From Acidobacteriota bacterium (lineage in GTDB: Bacteria > Acidobacteriota > Vicinamibacteria > Vicinamibacterales > 2-12-FULL-66-21), in contig JAIVJE010000371.1 of NCBI GenBank assembly GCA_020200195.1, positions 1-8,901 of the forward strand: a stretch of DNA of 8,901 bases, read 5' to 3'. Below are positions 1 to 6,610 of the stretch, one piece after another; positions within the stretch are counted from its first letter, which is position 1, and each line of letters starts with the position of its first letter. The notes below the pieces were generated by a model, which was not told the DNA's origin, did no database searches, and was given only the letters and a program-made list of their open reading frames with translations. The position numbers and the translations under genes are program-made.

Positions 1-786
1 ATGTATACCTATACTGCCGGCGCGACCGGGCTGGACGCTGCGATGCCGCCGTGGGTCCTGGACGGAGGTCCAAAAGCGGCGTATCGGCGTCTGCGCGACT
101 CCGGGGAGCGGACGAAGATCGCGCACGCTATCCGCACCCCGAGCAAGGACTGGGAGAACCTGTATCTCGCCGCCGGGTCTCCTGATCGCGTGCTCCTCGT
201 GGAGTTCAAGTCTGAGACGCTCAAGCCATTGACCGGCAAGACACTCGCAGAGGCCGCAAAACTGCGTGGCGAGGACCCGGTCGACACGATCATGAACCTG
301 GTCGCAGAAGACGAGTCGCGCGTCGGCGCCGTGTATTTCATGATGTCCGAGGACAATATCCGGAAACAGATCCGCCTGCCCTGGGTGTCCTTCGGCTCAG
401 ACGCGTCGTCGATGGCGACGGAGCCGCCCTTCACCAAGTCGTCTGCGCATCCCCGCGCCTACGGTAACTTTGCGCGGCTGCTCGGTAAGTATGTGAGGGA
501 TGAGCAGGTCATTCCGCTGGCCGAGGCAATTCGGCGACTGACCGGTCTGCCGGCCACGAACCTCGAGCTCGATCGCCGGGGATCCCTGCAGCTCGGGATG
601 TTTGCTGACGTGGTCGTATTCGACCCGCGCACGATCGCGGATCGCGCCACGTTCGAAAACCCTCACCAGTACGCGGTGGGGATGCGGCACGTGTTCGTCA
701 ACGGCGCGCACGTGTTGAAGGACGGCGAGCACACGGGGGCAAGGCCCGGGCGCGCGCTTCGCGGGTGGCGCGGAGTGGGCGACTGA
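1..786 (+). CDS. N-acyl-D-amino-acid deacylase (D-aminoacylase), C-terminal part; 5' end outside window
   Basis: Amidohydrolase-superfamily enzyme that hydrolyses N-acyl-D-amino acids to the free D-amino acid and a carboxylate. The 261 visible residues are the C-terminal half; the zinc-binding histidine motifs of the N-terminal half lie upstream of the window, so the Met at base 1 is internal. Recognisable pieces are the YTYTAGATGLDAAMPPW segment (residues 2-18), FGSDASS (131-137) whose Asp134 sits where the family's conserved active-site Asp is expected, the HPRAYGNFARLLGKYVRDE segment (150-168), the amidohydrolase closing strand FADVVVFDP (201-209), and the typical tail with NPHQYAVGMRHVFVNG. 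The C-terminus looks complete. Its TGA overlaps the ATG of the next gene (TGATG), so the two are probably co-transcribed and translationally coupled. The exact substrate cannot be read from this part; related dihydroorotase-like or hydantoinase-like enzymes are less likely. Confidence 0.9.
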   Translation: MYTYTAGATGLDAAMPPWVLDGGPKAAYRRLRDSGERTKIAHAIRTPSKDWENLYLAAGSPDRVLLVEFKSETLKPLTGKTLAEAAKLRGEDPVDTIMNLVAEDESRVGAVYFMMSEDNIRKQIRLPWVSFGSDASSMATEPPFTKSSAHPRAYGNFARLLGKYVRDEQVIPLAEAIRRLTGLPATNLELDRRGSLQLGMFADVVVFDPRTIADRATFENPHQYAVGMRHVFVNGAHVLKDGEHTGARPGRALRGWRGVGD

Positions 787-1514
787 TGCAGATCGACCAT
801 CGTCGATGGTATTCGCCGCGACTCGGGTACGAGATGGGGGTCGCGATCTTCGGCCACTGGGGACCGCCGATGCTGGCGTTTCCGACGAGCCATGGCGACG
901 AATGGGAGCTGGAGCGAAACGGACTCGTTGGCGCGCTCGCCGAGTTCGTGGACGCCGGACGCGTCAAGATTTTCTGCGTGGGCTCCAACAACAGCGACTC
1001 CTACATGAACGAGGGGGCGCACCCGTTCCATCGGAGCTGGCGGCAGCGGATGTTCGACGAGTACATCCGCGACGAAGTCATTCCGTTCGTTCACGCAAGC
1101 TGTCAGACGCCGGGGATCCCGATTACCACGATGGGTGCCTCGCTCGGCGCGTACCACGCGGCGAATACCCTGTTCAAGTATCCGCACCTGGTCAAACGGT
1201 GCTACGCGCTCTCAGGCGTCTACGATCTCCGGAAGTTCATGGGAGGGATGTACGACGACAACTTCTATTTCCAGAACCCGCTCGACTACATGGCCAACCT
1301 GAGCGATCCGTGGTTCCTGAATCAGCTGGCCAGCTGCGAGATCCATCTCGCAACAGGCACGGGGCCGTACGAAGAGAGTCGGTTCACCTACGAGTTTTCG
1401 CAGGTCCTGACGCGCCAGGGAATCAGGCATCATCTGGACGACTGGGGGCCCCGCGGCGGGCATGACTGGCCCTACTGGCGCGATATGATGCGGGAGTATC
1501 TCCGACACTGGTAA
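786..1514 (+). CDS. Esterase-family alpha/beta hydrolase (putative esterase)
   Basis: A 242-residue cytoplasmic alpha/beta hydrolase of the putative-esterase (esterase D-like) group; no signal peptide is seen. The nucleophile elbow is GASLG (117-121, Ser119). The late GGHDWPYW (224-231) supplies the expected catalytic His226. The third acid is not obvious. Family-typical stretches are HRRWYSPRLG near the start, the MGGMYDDNFYFQNPLDY segment (152-168), and NLSDPWFL. I chose the ATG at 786 over an upstream in-frame GTG at 765 because family members begin at about this point, a GGAG lies about 11 bases upstream, and the ATG overlaps the TGA of the D-aminoacylase gene. It is probably the second gene of that operon. 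Substrate is unknown; an ester or acyl-amide related to the deacylase substrate is a guess from context only. Confidence 0.9.
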   Translation: MQIDHRRWYSPRLGYEMGVAIFGHWGPPMLAFPTSHGDEWELERNGLVGALAEFVDAGRVKIFCVGSNNSDSYMNEGAHPFHRSWRQRMFDEYIRDEVIPFVHASCQTPGIPITTMGASLGAYHAANTLFKYPHLVKRCYALSGVYDLRKFMGGMYDDNFYFQNPLDYMANLSDPWFLNQLASCEIHLATGTGPYEESRFTYEFSQVLTRQGIRHHLDDWGPRGGHDWPYWRDMMREYLRHW

Positions 1515-1518
1515 CGCG

Positions 1519-1767
1519 TTACTTCCTGCCGGTTTCCAGCTTTCGGTCGGTCTCCTTGTTCCATCGGTTCAAACCGCCCTTCAGCGCGCGACCGTCGAGT
1601 CCCGTCTGCTGAAGCGTGAGCGCCGCACGGGCGCTCGTGTTCTCGGCCGGTCAAGCACAGTACACGACAATTGGCTTCTTGAGAGCCTTGAGCTCGTCGG
1701 CCCGCCGCTCGACTTCGGCGAGTGTCGCCAGGATACAGGTCACGACGAGTGTTCTCAGCTGGCGCAT
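1519..1767 (-). CDS. Half-rhodanese protein with in-frame UGA; candidate selenoprotein, alternatively a pseudogene
   Basis: Reading through one TGA (1651-1653) gives 82 residues ending at TAA 1519-1521. After a short hydrophobic start (LRTLVVTCILATL, 4-16) come a charged helix (17-31), the strand and active-site loop PIVVYCA (32-38), the UGA at codon 39, PAENTSARAAL (40-50), and GLDGRALKGGLNRWNKE (56-72). The last two match the C-terminal half of rhodanese (sulfurtransferase) domains, where relatives commonly read YC-x-C-P. Cys37 aligns with the catalytic Cys and UGA replaces the second Cys. Homology continues in frame after the UGA. The ATG at 1767 has a GGAAAGG ribosome site and overlaps the end of the M29 gene by 13 bases. 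The usual N-terminal half of the domain is absent. Either Sec is inserted or a Cys codon has mutated to stop; the downstream hairpin favours the former, the short N-terminus leaves doubt. Confidence 0.6.
1618..1636 (-). promoter_or_regulatory. Candidate bacterial SECIS hairpin downstream of the rhodanese UGA
   Basis: Read on the minus strand, 14 bases after the UGA begins a perfect 7-bp stem, GAGCGCC pairing with GGCGCTC, enclosing a 5-base loop CGTGC. The loop starts 21 bases after the UGA and has G as its second base. From memory, bacterial SECIS models ask for a stem-loop within about 16-37 bases of the UGA with a G in the first two loop positions, so the fit is good. The caution is that the same bases encode the conserved protein segment SARAAL in GC-rich DNA, so the pairing could be coincidental. 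Confidence 0.45.
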
Positions 1768-2789
1768 AGATCGAACCTTTCCAAAAGATACTGTCCCGCC
1801 GAAATCACCTGGTCATCGTCTATCCAGACGTCACACCCGCGCGTCAAAACGTCTACGTGCGTGCGCGAGGACCAGTCCGCATGTGTCTGGCTGCCATACG
1901 GGTCGCCAAAGGCGATATGCACGCCCGGCACTTTTTCATCCTGCAGCAGGAGGCCGATCATCTCGCGCAGCCCCAGGTTGGTCCCGAACGCCAGCTCGCC
2001 GACCCGGTCGCTGTTCGCATCGGTGTGGCAATACGTCCAGAAGTCGCGTTCGAGCTCCTCGTGATCGCAACGCGCCGACACCAGGCGCCCGTCTCGCACG
2101 ACCAGCACGAGCGGCGTGCGCTCGAGCTCCCCGTACTTCGCATTGAAGTAGTCGCCCGCCGTCCCATCGCACACGAACGTGCCGTCAACCGTCGCGGGGG
2201 TGGTGAACACCTCTCCGGCCGGGAGATTGGACCAGTACCGCGGGTTGATGAGCCCGCTCGTCTTCACCCAGACGAGCTCGCGGTTGAAGGTCGCCGTAAA
2301 GTTGGTGCCACCCGGCGTCTGGACGGTCAGCGACTGCGCGTCCTGCATGCGCTCGCACAACTGCTGGCTGAGCCGGTCTACGCGATGGTAGTCGGCGCAC
2401 ATGCCTTCGCGCATGATGCGCGGCGTGACGCCGACCATGTGGGCATACCGAATCCGGCGCCGCTCGACGACACCAACGATGGCCATGCGGGCGCCGAGCT
2501 CCCCTTCCCGAGCCTGCACGCAGAGGATTCCCGCGTCTGCCCGGTTCAGCGCGTCGAGGATGGCAGGCGGGGCGGGCCCCATGGGTCGGGCGGTGACTGA
2601 TTCGACCAGGAGACAATGCGCATCGGCCCCGCAGTCGGTCAATGCCTGCTCGAGGCTGGCAGCGACCACCACGCTGGCCTCGTCTGCGATCAGCGCGACG
2701 TGCTCGTCTGGCTGAATCGCGAGACACGTTTCAACGGCGTTACGCGCGCCAGGGAGCAGATCGGCGGAAACCGGCCCGTAATACATCAT
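1755..2789 (-). CDS. M29-type metallo-aminopeptidase (aminopeptidase T/S-like)
   Basis: A 344-residue cytoplasmic exopeptidase-like protein of peptidase family M29, which removes N-terminal residues using two metal ions. The family's metal-site and active-site motifs appear in order: NLPAGEVF (188-195, Glu193), GELAFGTN (264-271, Glu265), VHIAFGDPYG (290-299, His291 and Tyr298) and THVDV (310-314, His311 and Asp313). The His-to-Tyr spacing of 7 and the HxD pair agree with what I recall of Thermus AmpT. It is somewhat shorter than the roughly 400-residue classical members, mostly in the N-terminal domain. It lies 67 bases downstream of the circularly permuted ATP-grasp gene and overlaps the half-rhodanese gene by 13 bases, so it probably belongs to the ligase operon. 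No Shine-Dalgarno is seen before the double ATG at 2789; a TACAAT hexamer sits 4 bases upstream. True substrate unknown. Confidence 0.85.
   Translation of the reverse strand: MMYYGPVSADLLPGARNAVETCLAIQPDEHVALIADEASVVVAASLEQALTDCGADAHCLLVESVTARPMGPAPPAILDALNRADAGILCVQAREGELGARMAIVGVVERRRIRYAHMVGVTPRIMREGMCADYHRVDRLSQQLCERMQDAQSLTVQTPGGTNFTATFNRELVWVKTSGLINPRYWSNLPAGEVFTTPATVDGTFVCDGTAGDYFNAKYGELERTPLVLVVRDGRLVSARCDHEELERDFWTYCHTDANSDRVGELAFGTNLGLREMIGLLLQDEKVPGVHIAFGDPYGSQTHADWSSRTHVDVLTRGCDVWIDDDQVISAGQYLLERFDLCAS
1776..1782 (-). promoter_or_regulatory. Ribosome binding site of the half-rhodanese gene
   Basis: GGAAAGG on the minus strand, 8 bases before the ATG at 1767 and inside the 3' end of the M29 aminopeptidase gene. 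It is the main reason to place the start at 1767; further upstream in this frame the translation has no rhodanese similarity. Confidence 0.55.
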
Positions 2790-2793
2790 CTTT

Positions 2794-2799
2794 ATTGTA
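2794..2799 (-). promoter_or_regulatory. Possible -10 hexamer (TACAAT) immediately before the M29 gene
   Basis: TACAAT on the minus strand ends 4 bases before the ATG at 2789, with no Shine-Dalgarno and no convincing -35. If used, transcription would begin at or next to the start codon, giving a leaderless mRNA. A single hexamer match is weak evidence. Confidence 0.25.
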
Positions 2800-2856
2800 G
2801 CAGCGGCCCAAAAGAGAGCGGGTTGGAGGGCACAACCAGCGGTCTGTGGCGCGAGT

Positions 2857-4203
2857 TCACCCGCTCACGATGAATGGCGGCACCTGGCCGCCGCCCGACG
2901 TGACGTTGGCGAGGCCGCTGGCACTGAGCCGCGTCAGATATCCGCCGAGCCGTCCTCGGAACAGATACGGCGCCAGATCCACCAGCACATCGCGCATCGT
3001 CACGCGGCCGTCGGCGTCGAACTGGGGAAAGGTTTCGCGGCGGATCGGGATTCGCTCCTGGATAATCCACGTGCCAGGCGGGTCCAGCAGCGCAGCGTCG
3101 ATTGCCGAAGACCAGGCCGGATGCGATGTCTCCCAACCGAGGAGCACGCCTTTGCCGCCGTACTCGTCGTTCGGCTTGAGCACCAGCCGATCGCGTTCCC
3201 GGACCGCCAGCTCCAGGAGACTCGTCGTCCGACCGTCCTTCTCCGTGGCGCCGTCCGCCAGGACGCGGGTCCACGGCACGTGTGCCTGGATGACGCTTCG
3301 CTCTTCGCCGGAAAACAGTGTGACGTTGGCTGGATCCGTCAGGACCGCGAAGAACGCCTTCTTGTGCGCCAGCTTGCACTGAAACGTGTTCGCGACGCAC
3401 ACGGCTCGAGCCTCGTACGCACGCACAAGCATCGCGCAGTCGTCCGCGCGGGCGACAATGTCGTTGAGGAGTACGCGGCGGTAGACGAGATCGATCCGCT
3501 GCCCGTGCGCCGTGAGCGCACCGTCGTGGAACTCGAGGTCACGCGGATCGCAGATGATCGCCGGGATCCCGGCAGCCGCGAATGCGTCCCGCAGGATCTC
3601 GAACTCGGTCCATGTCGGAACCTCGCGCCAGTCGACGATCGCCATCTGCGGCGGATTCGCCCGCCCGCCCCATTCCCGATAGCTGGCGACCAGCGCCTCG
3701 AGTAATCCGTCGATAGGCCTGTGAAACCGGGTTGAGAACCGTTCTTTGAAGCGACCCATGACGGGCAGCCTGTCGAACAGCTCGCACAGCCGCTGGGTAT
3801 AGCCGGATCCCGCCGGGGACTCCGCGTTGTACTCGGCGAACGTCAGGCCATCCGGCAGCAGGAACGCATCCACCCGCGATGCCGTGCTCGCGGTGGCGTA
3901 CCCCGGATCCATCCGGACGAGCCGGCGCTCCGCCTCGCTCAGGCCAAGTTGGTCGAAGATCGTCGGCGTATAGAGCGCCAGGCGCACGACCCGCTCGCCG
4001 ATCGCGGCAAGTGTTTCCGACGCGACGCGTATGCGTGCTTCATCCTCCTCCGTCAGGAAGAACGGACGAAGAAACGGGCAATGGATCCGGTCGCCGAACG
4101 TCAGCTTTCGCGCGCGCATCGACGCCGAGAATTCCGCGCAGAAGCGTGCGGTCAATTCCTCGTCGGGACGCAGCAGGGCGTGCCACGCGCCGGCCGCGTC
4201 CAT
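2857..4203 (-). CDS. Circularly permuted ATP-grasp ligase (glutathionylspermidine synthase-like)
   Basis: A 448-residue ATP-grasp enzyme in which the order of ATP-binding elements is permuted. The acidic/Asn element EYNAES (124-129), normally near the end of an ATP-grasp fold, comes first. The nucleotide-binding Lys/Gly loop LKPNDEYGGKGV (342-353) comes late, followed by the adenine-contacting strand WIIQERI (379-385) and the closing RLSASGLANVTSGGGQVPPF segment (425-444). Enzymes of this type join a carboxylate to an amine through an acyl-phosphate using ATP. The TAA of the preceding gene directly abuts this ATG, with GGAAAG 6 bases upstream of that TAA-ATG, indicating translational coupling. 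It is the third ligase of the cassette and soluble. Substrates cannot be predicted. The C-terminal VSG end looks natural. Confidence 0.85.
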   Translation of the reverse strand: MDAAGAWHALLRPDEELTARFCAEFSASMRARKLTFGDRIHCPFLRPFFLTEEDEARIRVASETLAAIGERVVRLALYTPTIFDQLGLSEAERRLVRMDPGYATASTASRVDAFLLPDGLTFAEYNAESPAGSGYTQRLCELFDRLPVMGRFKERFSTRFHRPIDGLLEALVASYREWGGRANPPQMAIVDWREVPTWTEFEILRDAFAAAGIPAIICDPRDLEFHDGALTAHGQRIDLVYRRVLLNDIVARADDCAMLVRAYEARAVCVANTFQCKLAHKKAFFAVLTDPANVTLFSGEERSVIQAHVPWTRVLADGATEKDGRTTSLLELAVRERDRLVLKPNDEYGGKGVLLGWETSHPAWSSAIDAALLDPPGTWIIQERIPIRRETFPQFDADGRVTMRDVLVDLAPYLFRGRLGGYLTRLSASGLANVTSGGGQVPPFIVSG

Positions 4204-5190
4204 TTAGGTCTTTCCGGGCGCGCCGGTGAAGCCCGATGCCGGTCCGATGCCGAGCATTTCTTCCCACCGCGGCCAGCATTGCGACGGGGTGCCGTTGATT
4301 GCGCGGTCGATGACCAAGGCCGACATCTTCTCGACTACGTGGGTGAAATAGAAGTCCGTGATCCGATCGCGTTCGAAATCAGGGGCACAGTTCAGGTAGT
4401 CGATCGCGTAAGGGACGCCGTTCTGGATCGCGAACTCGATCGTGTTCATCTCGTACCCGAGCGCCAGGTTGATCGTCTGCGCGTCCCGGACCACGCGTTC
4501 ACCGACTTCCGCAGAAAGATACTCGTGGTCCACGAGGTAGCGGCGCTCGCGCGGATCGTAGGCCACCGGCGTGATGTCGGTCTTCCCGAACGTGAAGCAC
4601 CGCACATACAGGTCGAAGTCGATGAACTGTTGCAGCGTCATGCAGTAGGGTTCTGTGCGGTCATACGCGTCGAGGAGCTCGCGACGATCGTGAACTTTGT
4701 AGACGTGCTTCCATCCGCCACCCGAGTAGGGTTTCAGGATCGCAGGACGGCCCACGTAATCGAGCAGACCGTCCCAGTCAATCGGGTAGATCAGGTTCCG
4801 CAGCGACTCGGACGTGAGGTCGATGTCGGCGGGATACCCTTTCTGCGGCAGCAGGACCGTCCGCGGGATGGCGAGTCCCAGCTTCGCCATCACCGAGTAA
4901 TTGAAGAACTTGTCGTCAGCCGTCCACCAGAAAGGGTTGTTGATGACGTAGGTGCCCTGGAGCACCGCGTGCTTCAGCGCGCCGCGGTAATACTCCACCT
5001 CGTGTGAGATCCGATCGACGATGACCGCGTACTCGGGAGGCTGATCCATCTTCGTGCCGCCGAGCTGCACCATTTCCGCCGTGATGCCGTGCGGCTTCCC
5101 CAGCTCGCCGACGCGCTCGATGAACGCCGGCGGAAAGCTGTACTCGCGGCCGCACATCAATCCGACCTTCGGCCGTGCCGTCGCGCTCAT
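4204..5190 (-). CDS. RimK-like ATP-grasp ligase
   Basis: A 328-residue soluble ATP-grasp protein with elements in the normal order. An N-terminal Rossmann-like pre-grasp part (about 1-95, starting PKVGLMCGREYSFP) is followed by the central domain with the ATP Lys and glycine-rich loop ILKPYSGGGWKHV (151-163), then EFAIQNGVPYAIDYLN (252-267) whose Glu252, Asp264 and Asn267 are the likely Mg-ATP ligands. Such enzymes form amide bonds between a carboxylate and an amino group. The ATG at 5190 overlaps the TGA of the upstream YbdK-type ligase as ATGA and has AAGGTGG just upstream; the TAA is directly followed by the next ATG. These couplings imply the three ligases are made together and probably act in one pathway. 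It is not close enough to RimK, glutathione synthetase or D-Ala-D-Ala ligase for me to name a substrate. Confidence 0.87.
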   Translation of the reverse strand: MSATARPKVGLMCGREYSFPPAFIERVGELGKPHGITAEMVQLGGTKMDQPPEYAVIVDRISHEVEYYRGALKHAVLQGTYVINNPFWWTADDKFFNYSVMAKLGLAIPRTVLLPQKGYPADIDLTSESLRNLIYPIDWDGLLDYVGRPAILKPYSGGGWKHVYKVHDRRELLDAYDRTEPYCMTLQQFIDFDLYVRCFTFGKTDITPVAYDPRERRYLVDHEYLSAEVGERVVRDAQTINLALGYEMNTIEFAIQNGVPYAIDYLNCAPDFERDRITDFYFTHVVEKMSALVIDRAINGTPSQCWPRWEEMLGIGPASGFTGAPGKT

Positions 5191-6305
5191 CTGCCCACCT
5201 TCGGCCGATCGACGCCGGCCTTTGTCTCCTCCACCACGTGCCGCACCACGGCCTTCAAATCGTTCGTCTCCGTGAATACCGCGAGCTGACGGTCGGCGCT
5301 CGTACCCTCACTGAGCACGGTCAGCACATATTCCACATCAGCCCGGCTTCCAAGGTCGTCCACCACGTCGTCCACGAACTCGAGCAGCTCCACGGCGAGG
5401 TCGCGCATCGGCACTTCCGCGCGCTTCCCGAAGTCCACCAGCTTGCCGTCGATCCCCCACCGCGCGGCACGCCACTTGTTCTCCTCGATCAGGGCTCGCC
5501 GGTACAGCCGGAACCCGAGGTTGCGCGTATACAACCGGTGCAGCTTGACGACGATGGCCTGACAGAGCGCCCCGAGCATGACCGCCGCCTCGGGACGCGT
5601 CGCGACGTCGCACACCCGGAATTCGAGCGTCCCGAACGTCGGATGCGGCCGCACGTCCCACCAGATCCTCCTGGCGTCGTCGATGCAGTGCAGGTCGATG
5701 AGCAGCTGGATGTAGTTCTCGTACTCGCTCCAGGACCCAAAGTGGTCCGGCACGCCGGTGCGCGGGAAGCGCCGGAATATCGTCGTGCGGTATGACTTCA
5801 GGCCGGTGTCGCGACCCATCCAGAACGGAGAGCTGGTCGAGAGCGCCAGCAAGTGTGGCAGGAAATATCGCGCGGCGTTCATCAGGTCGATCATCGTCGT
5901 CCGGTCGGGGACGGCGACGTGGACGTGCAGTCCGAATATCAACAGTGAGCGCGCGAGCTGCTGCAGCTCCTCGACGATGCTGTCGTAACGGACGCCGGGC
6001 GACAGGACCTGATCCTTCCAGTGGGAAAAGGGGTGCGTGCCGGCGGCCGCGACCGCAAGGCCCACGCGTTCGGCGGCCGCGGTGAGCTCACGCCGGATCC
6101 GGAAAATCTCGGTGCGCAGCTCGGGCACGTCCGCACAGATCCGGGTCCCCACTTCGACGATCGACTGATGCAGTTCACGCTTGATCTGATCGCCCAGCGC
6201 GGGCGTGCTCGAGGCCAGCAGCTCCGTGACGTGGGAGCGCAGCTCCCAGGTCTGCGGGTCGACGATTTGAAATTCCTCCTCGACGCCGACGGTAAAGCGG
6301 TGCAT
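5187..6305 (-). CDS. Carboxylate-amine ligase, YbdK type (glutamate-cysteine ligase family 2)
   Basis: A 372-residue, full-length member of the GCS2 family. These enzymes resemble plant and proteobacterial glutamate-cysteine ligase and activate a carboxylate with ATP for amide formation; the YbdK branch has weak or unproven glutamate-cysteine ligase activity. Signature pieces are VGVEEEFQIVD (6-16), where the acidic run binds Mg-ATP, AAGTHPFS (87-94), FGLHVHV (124-130), RPHPTFGTLEFRVCD (219-233) and ENKWRAARWG (275-284). The ATG at 6305 is the only sensible start: an in-frame stop lies four codons upstream. No Shine-Dalgarno is visible; a TATGAT hexamer lies 8 bases before the ATG. It is first of three coupled ligases and 68 bases downstream of the YHS gene. 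It probably commits the first substrate, perhaps glutamate, but that is inference. Confidence 0.92.
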   Translation of the reverse strand: MHRFTVGVEEEFQIVDPQTWELRSHVTELLASSTPALGDQIKRELHQSIVEVGTRICADVPELRTEIFRIRRELTAAAERVGLAVAAAGTHPFSHWKDQVLSPGVRYDSIVEELQQLARSLLIFGLHVHVAVPDRTTMIDLMNAARYFLPHLLALSTSSPFWMGRDTGLKSYRTTIFRRFPRTGVPDHFGSWSEYENYIQLLIDLHCIDDARRIWWDVRPHPTFGTLEFRVCDVATRPEAAVMLGALCQAIVVKLHRLYTRNLGFRLYRRALIEENKWRAARWGIDGKLVDFGKRAEVPMRDLAVELLEFVDDVVDDLGSRADVEYVLTVLSEGTSADRQLAVFTETNDLKAVVRHVVEETKAGVDRPKVGR

Positions 6306-6313
6306 ACCGCTGC

Positions 6314-6319
6314 ATCATA
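6314..6319 (-). promoter_or_regulatory. Possible -10 hexamer (TATGAT) before the YbdK-type ligase
   Basis: TATGAT on the minus strand ends 8 bases before the ATG at 6305, in the 68-base gap after the YHS gene. No matching -35 is visible. It would put the transcript start within a base or two of the ATG, which fits the missing Shine-Dalgarno, but the cassette may equally be read from upstream of the YHS gene. Confidence 0.22.
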
Positions 6320-6373
6320 ATCGACGTGCGGCACAGCCCGCTCGTATCTGGGGGACGGCCTGAATCGTCATTT

Positions 6374-6526
6374 TCAGCGGTCCTTGTTGACGTAGCTGGC
6401 GGGGCTCGCGTCGAACCGGGCTTTGCACACGGGCGCGCAGAAGTAATACATCTCACCGCGGTATTCGCTGCTGCCCGCCGCGGTCTTCTCGTCGATCTGC
6501 ATTCCGCACACTGGATCTTTGACCAT
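6374..6526 (-). CDS. Small YHS-domain protein, putative heavy-metal binding
   Basis: A 50-residue protein consisting almost wholly of one YHS domain. DPVCGM (4-9, Cys7) opens it, then the segment with YYFCAPVCKARF (27-38, Cys30 and Cys34) and the SPASYV end. The three cysteines are the likely metal ligands; YHS domains occur in copper-handling ATPases, multicomponent monooxygenases and as free-standing small proteins, so function beyond metal binding is open. The ATG at 6526 is fixed by an excellent ribosome site, GGAAGGAGG with 5 bases spacing; the longer open frame reaching 6811 has no similarity and is rejected. It precedes the ligase cassette by 68 bases on the same strand and may share its transcript. 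It is divergent from the membrane-protein gene at 6611. Confidence 0.88.
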   Translation of the reverse strand: MVKDPVCGMQIDEKTAAGSSEYRGEMYYFCAPVCKARFDASPASYVNKDR

Positions 6527-6531
6527 GTTTG

Positions 6532-6540
6532 CCTCCTTCC
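6532..6540 (-). promoter_or_regulatory. Strong ribosome binding site of the YHS gene
   Basis: GGAAGGAGG on the minus strand, 5 bases before the ATG at 6526. It decides the start of this 50-residue gene over the much longer frame upstream. Confidence 0.85.
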
Positions 6541-6610
6541 GGCCGGTCATACATGATAGCCGCGAGCGCTGCGTGAGGGTCCGGGCCACGAGCGTCGCCG
6601 GACGCATGCC

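Noticed and set aside
1515..1518. Terminator between the convergent esterase and half-rhodanese genes
   Set aside because: Only 4 bases separate the stop codons and no hairpin with a T-run is visible on either side.
1857..2600. 247-codon plus-strand open frame opposite the M29 gene
   Set aside because: It is a shadow frame; the minus strand carries all M29 metal-site motifs.
2821..2837. GGTTG-N7-CAACC hairpin between the circularly permuted ligase and the M29 gene
   Set aside because: Only 5 bp with no following T-run on the minus strand; too weak to call a terminator.
3949..5007. 352-codon plus-strand open frame across two ATP-grasp genes
   Set aside because: It crosses the junction of two well-supported minus-strand genes and has no recognisable domain.
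6541..6560. TATCAT as a -10 for the YHS gene
   Set aside because: No -35-like hexamer at 16-18 bases; the match alone is not enough to report as a feature.
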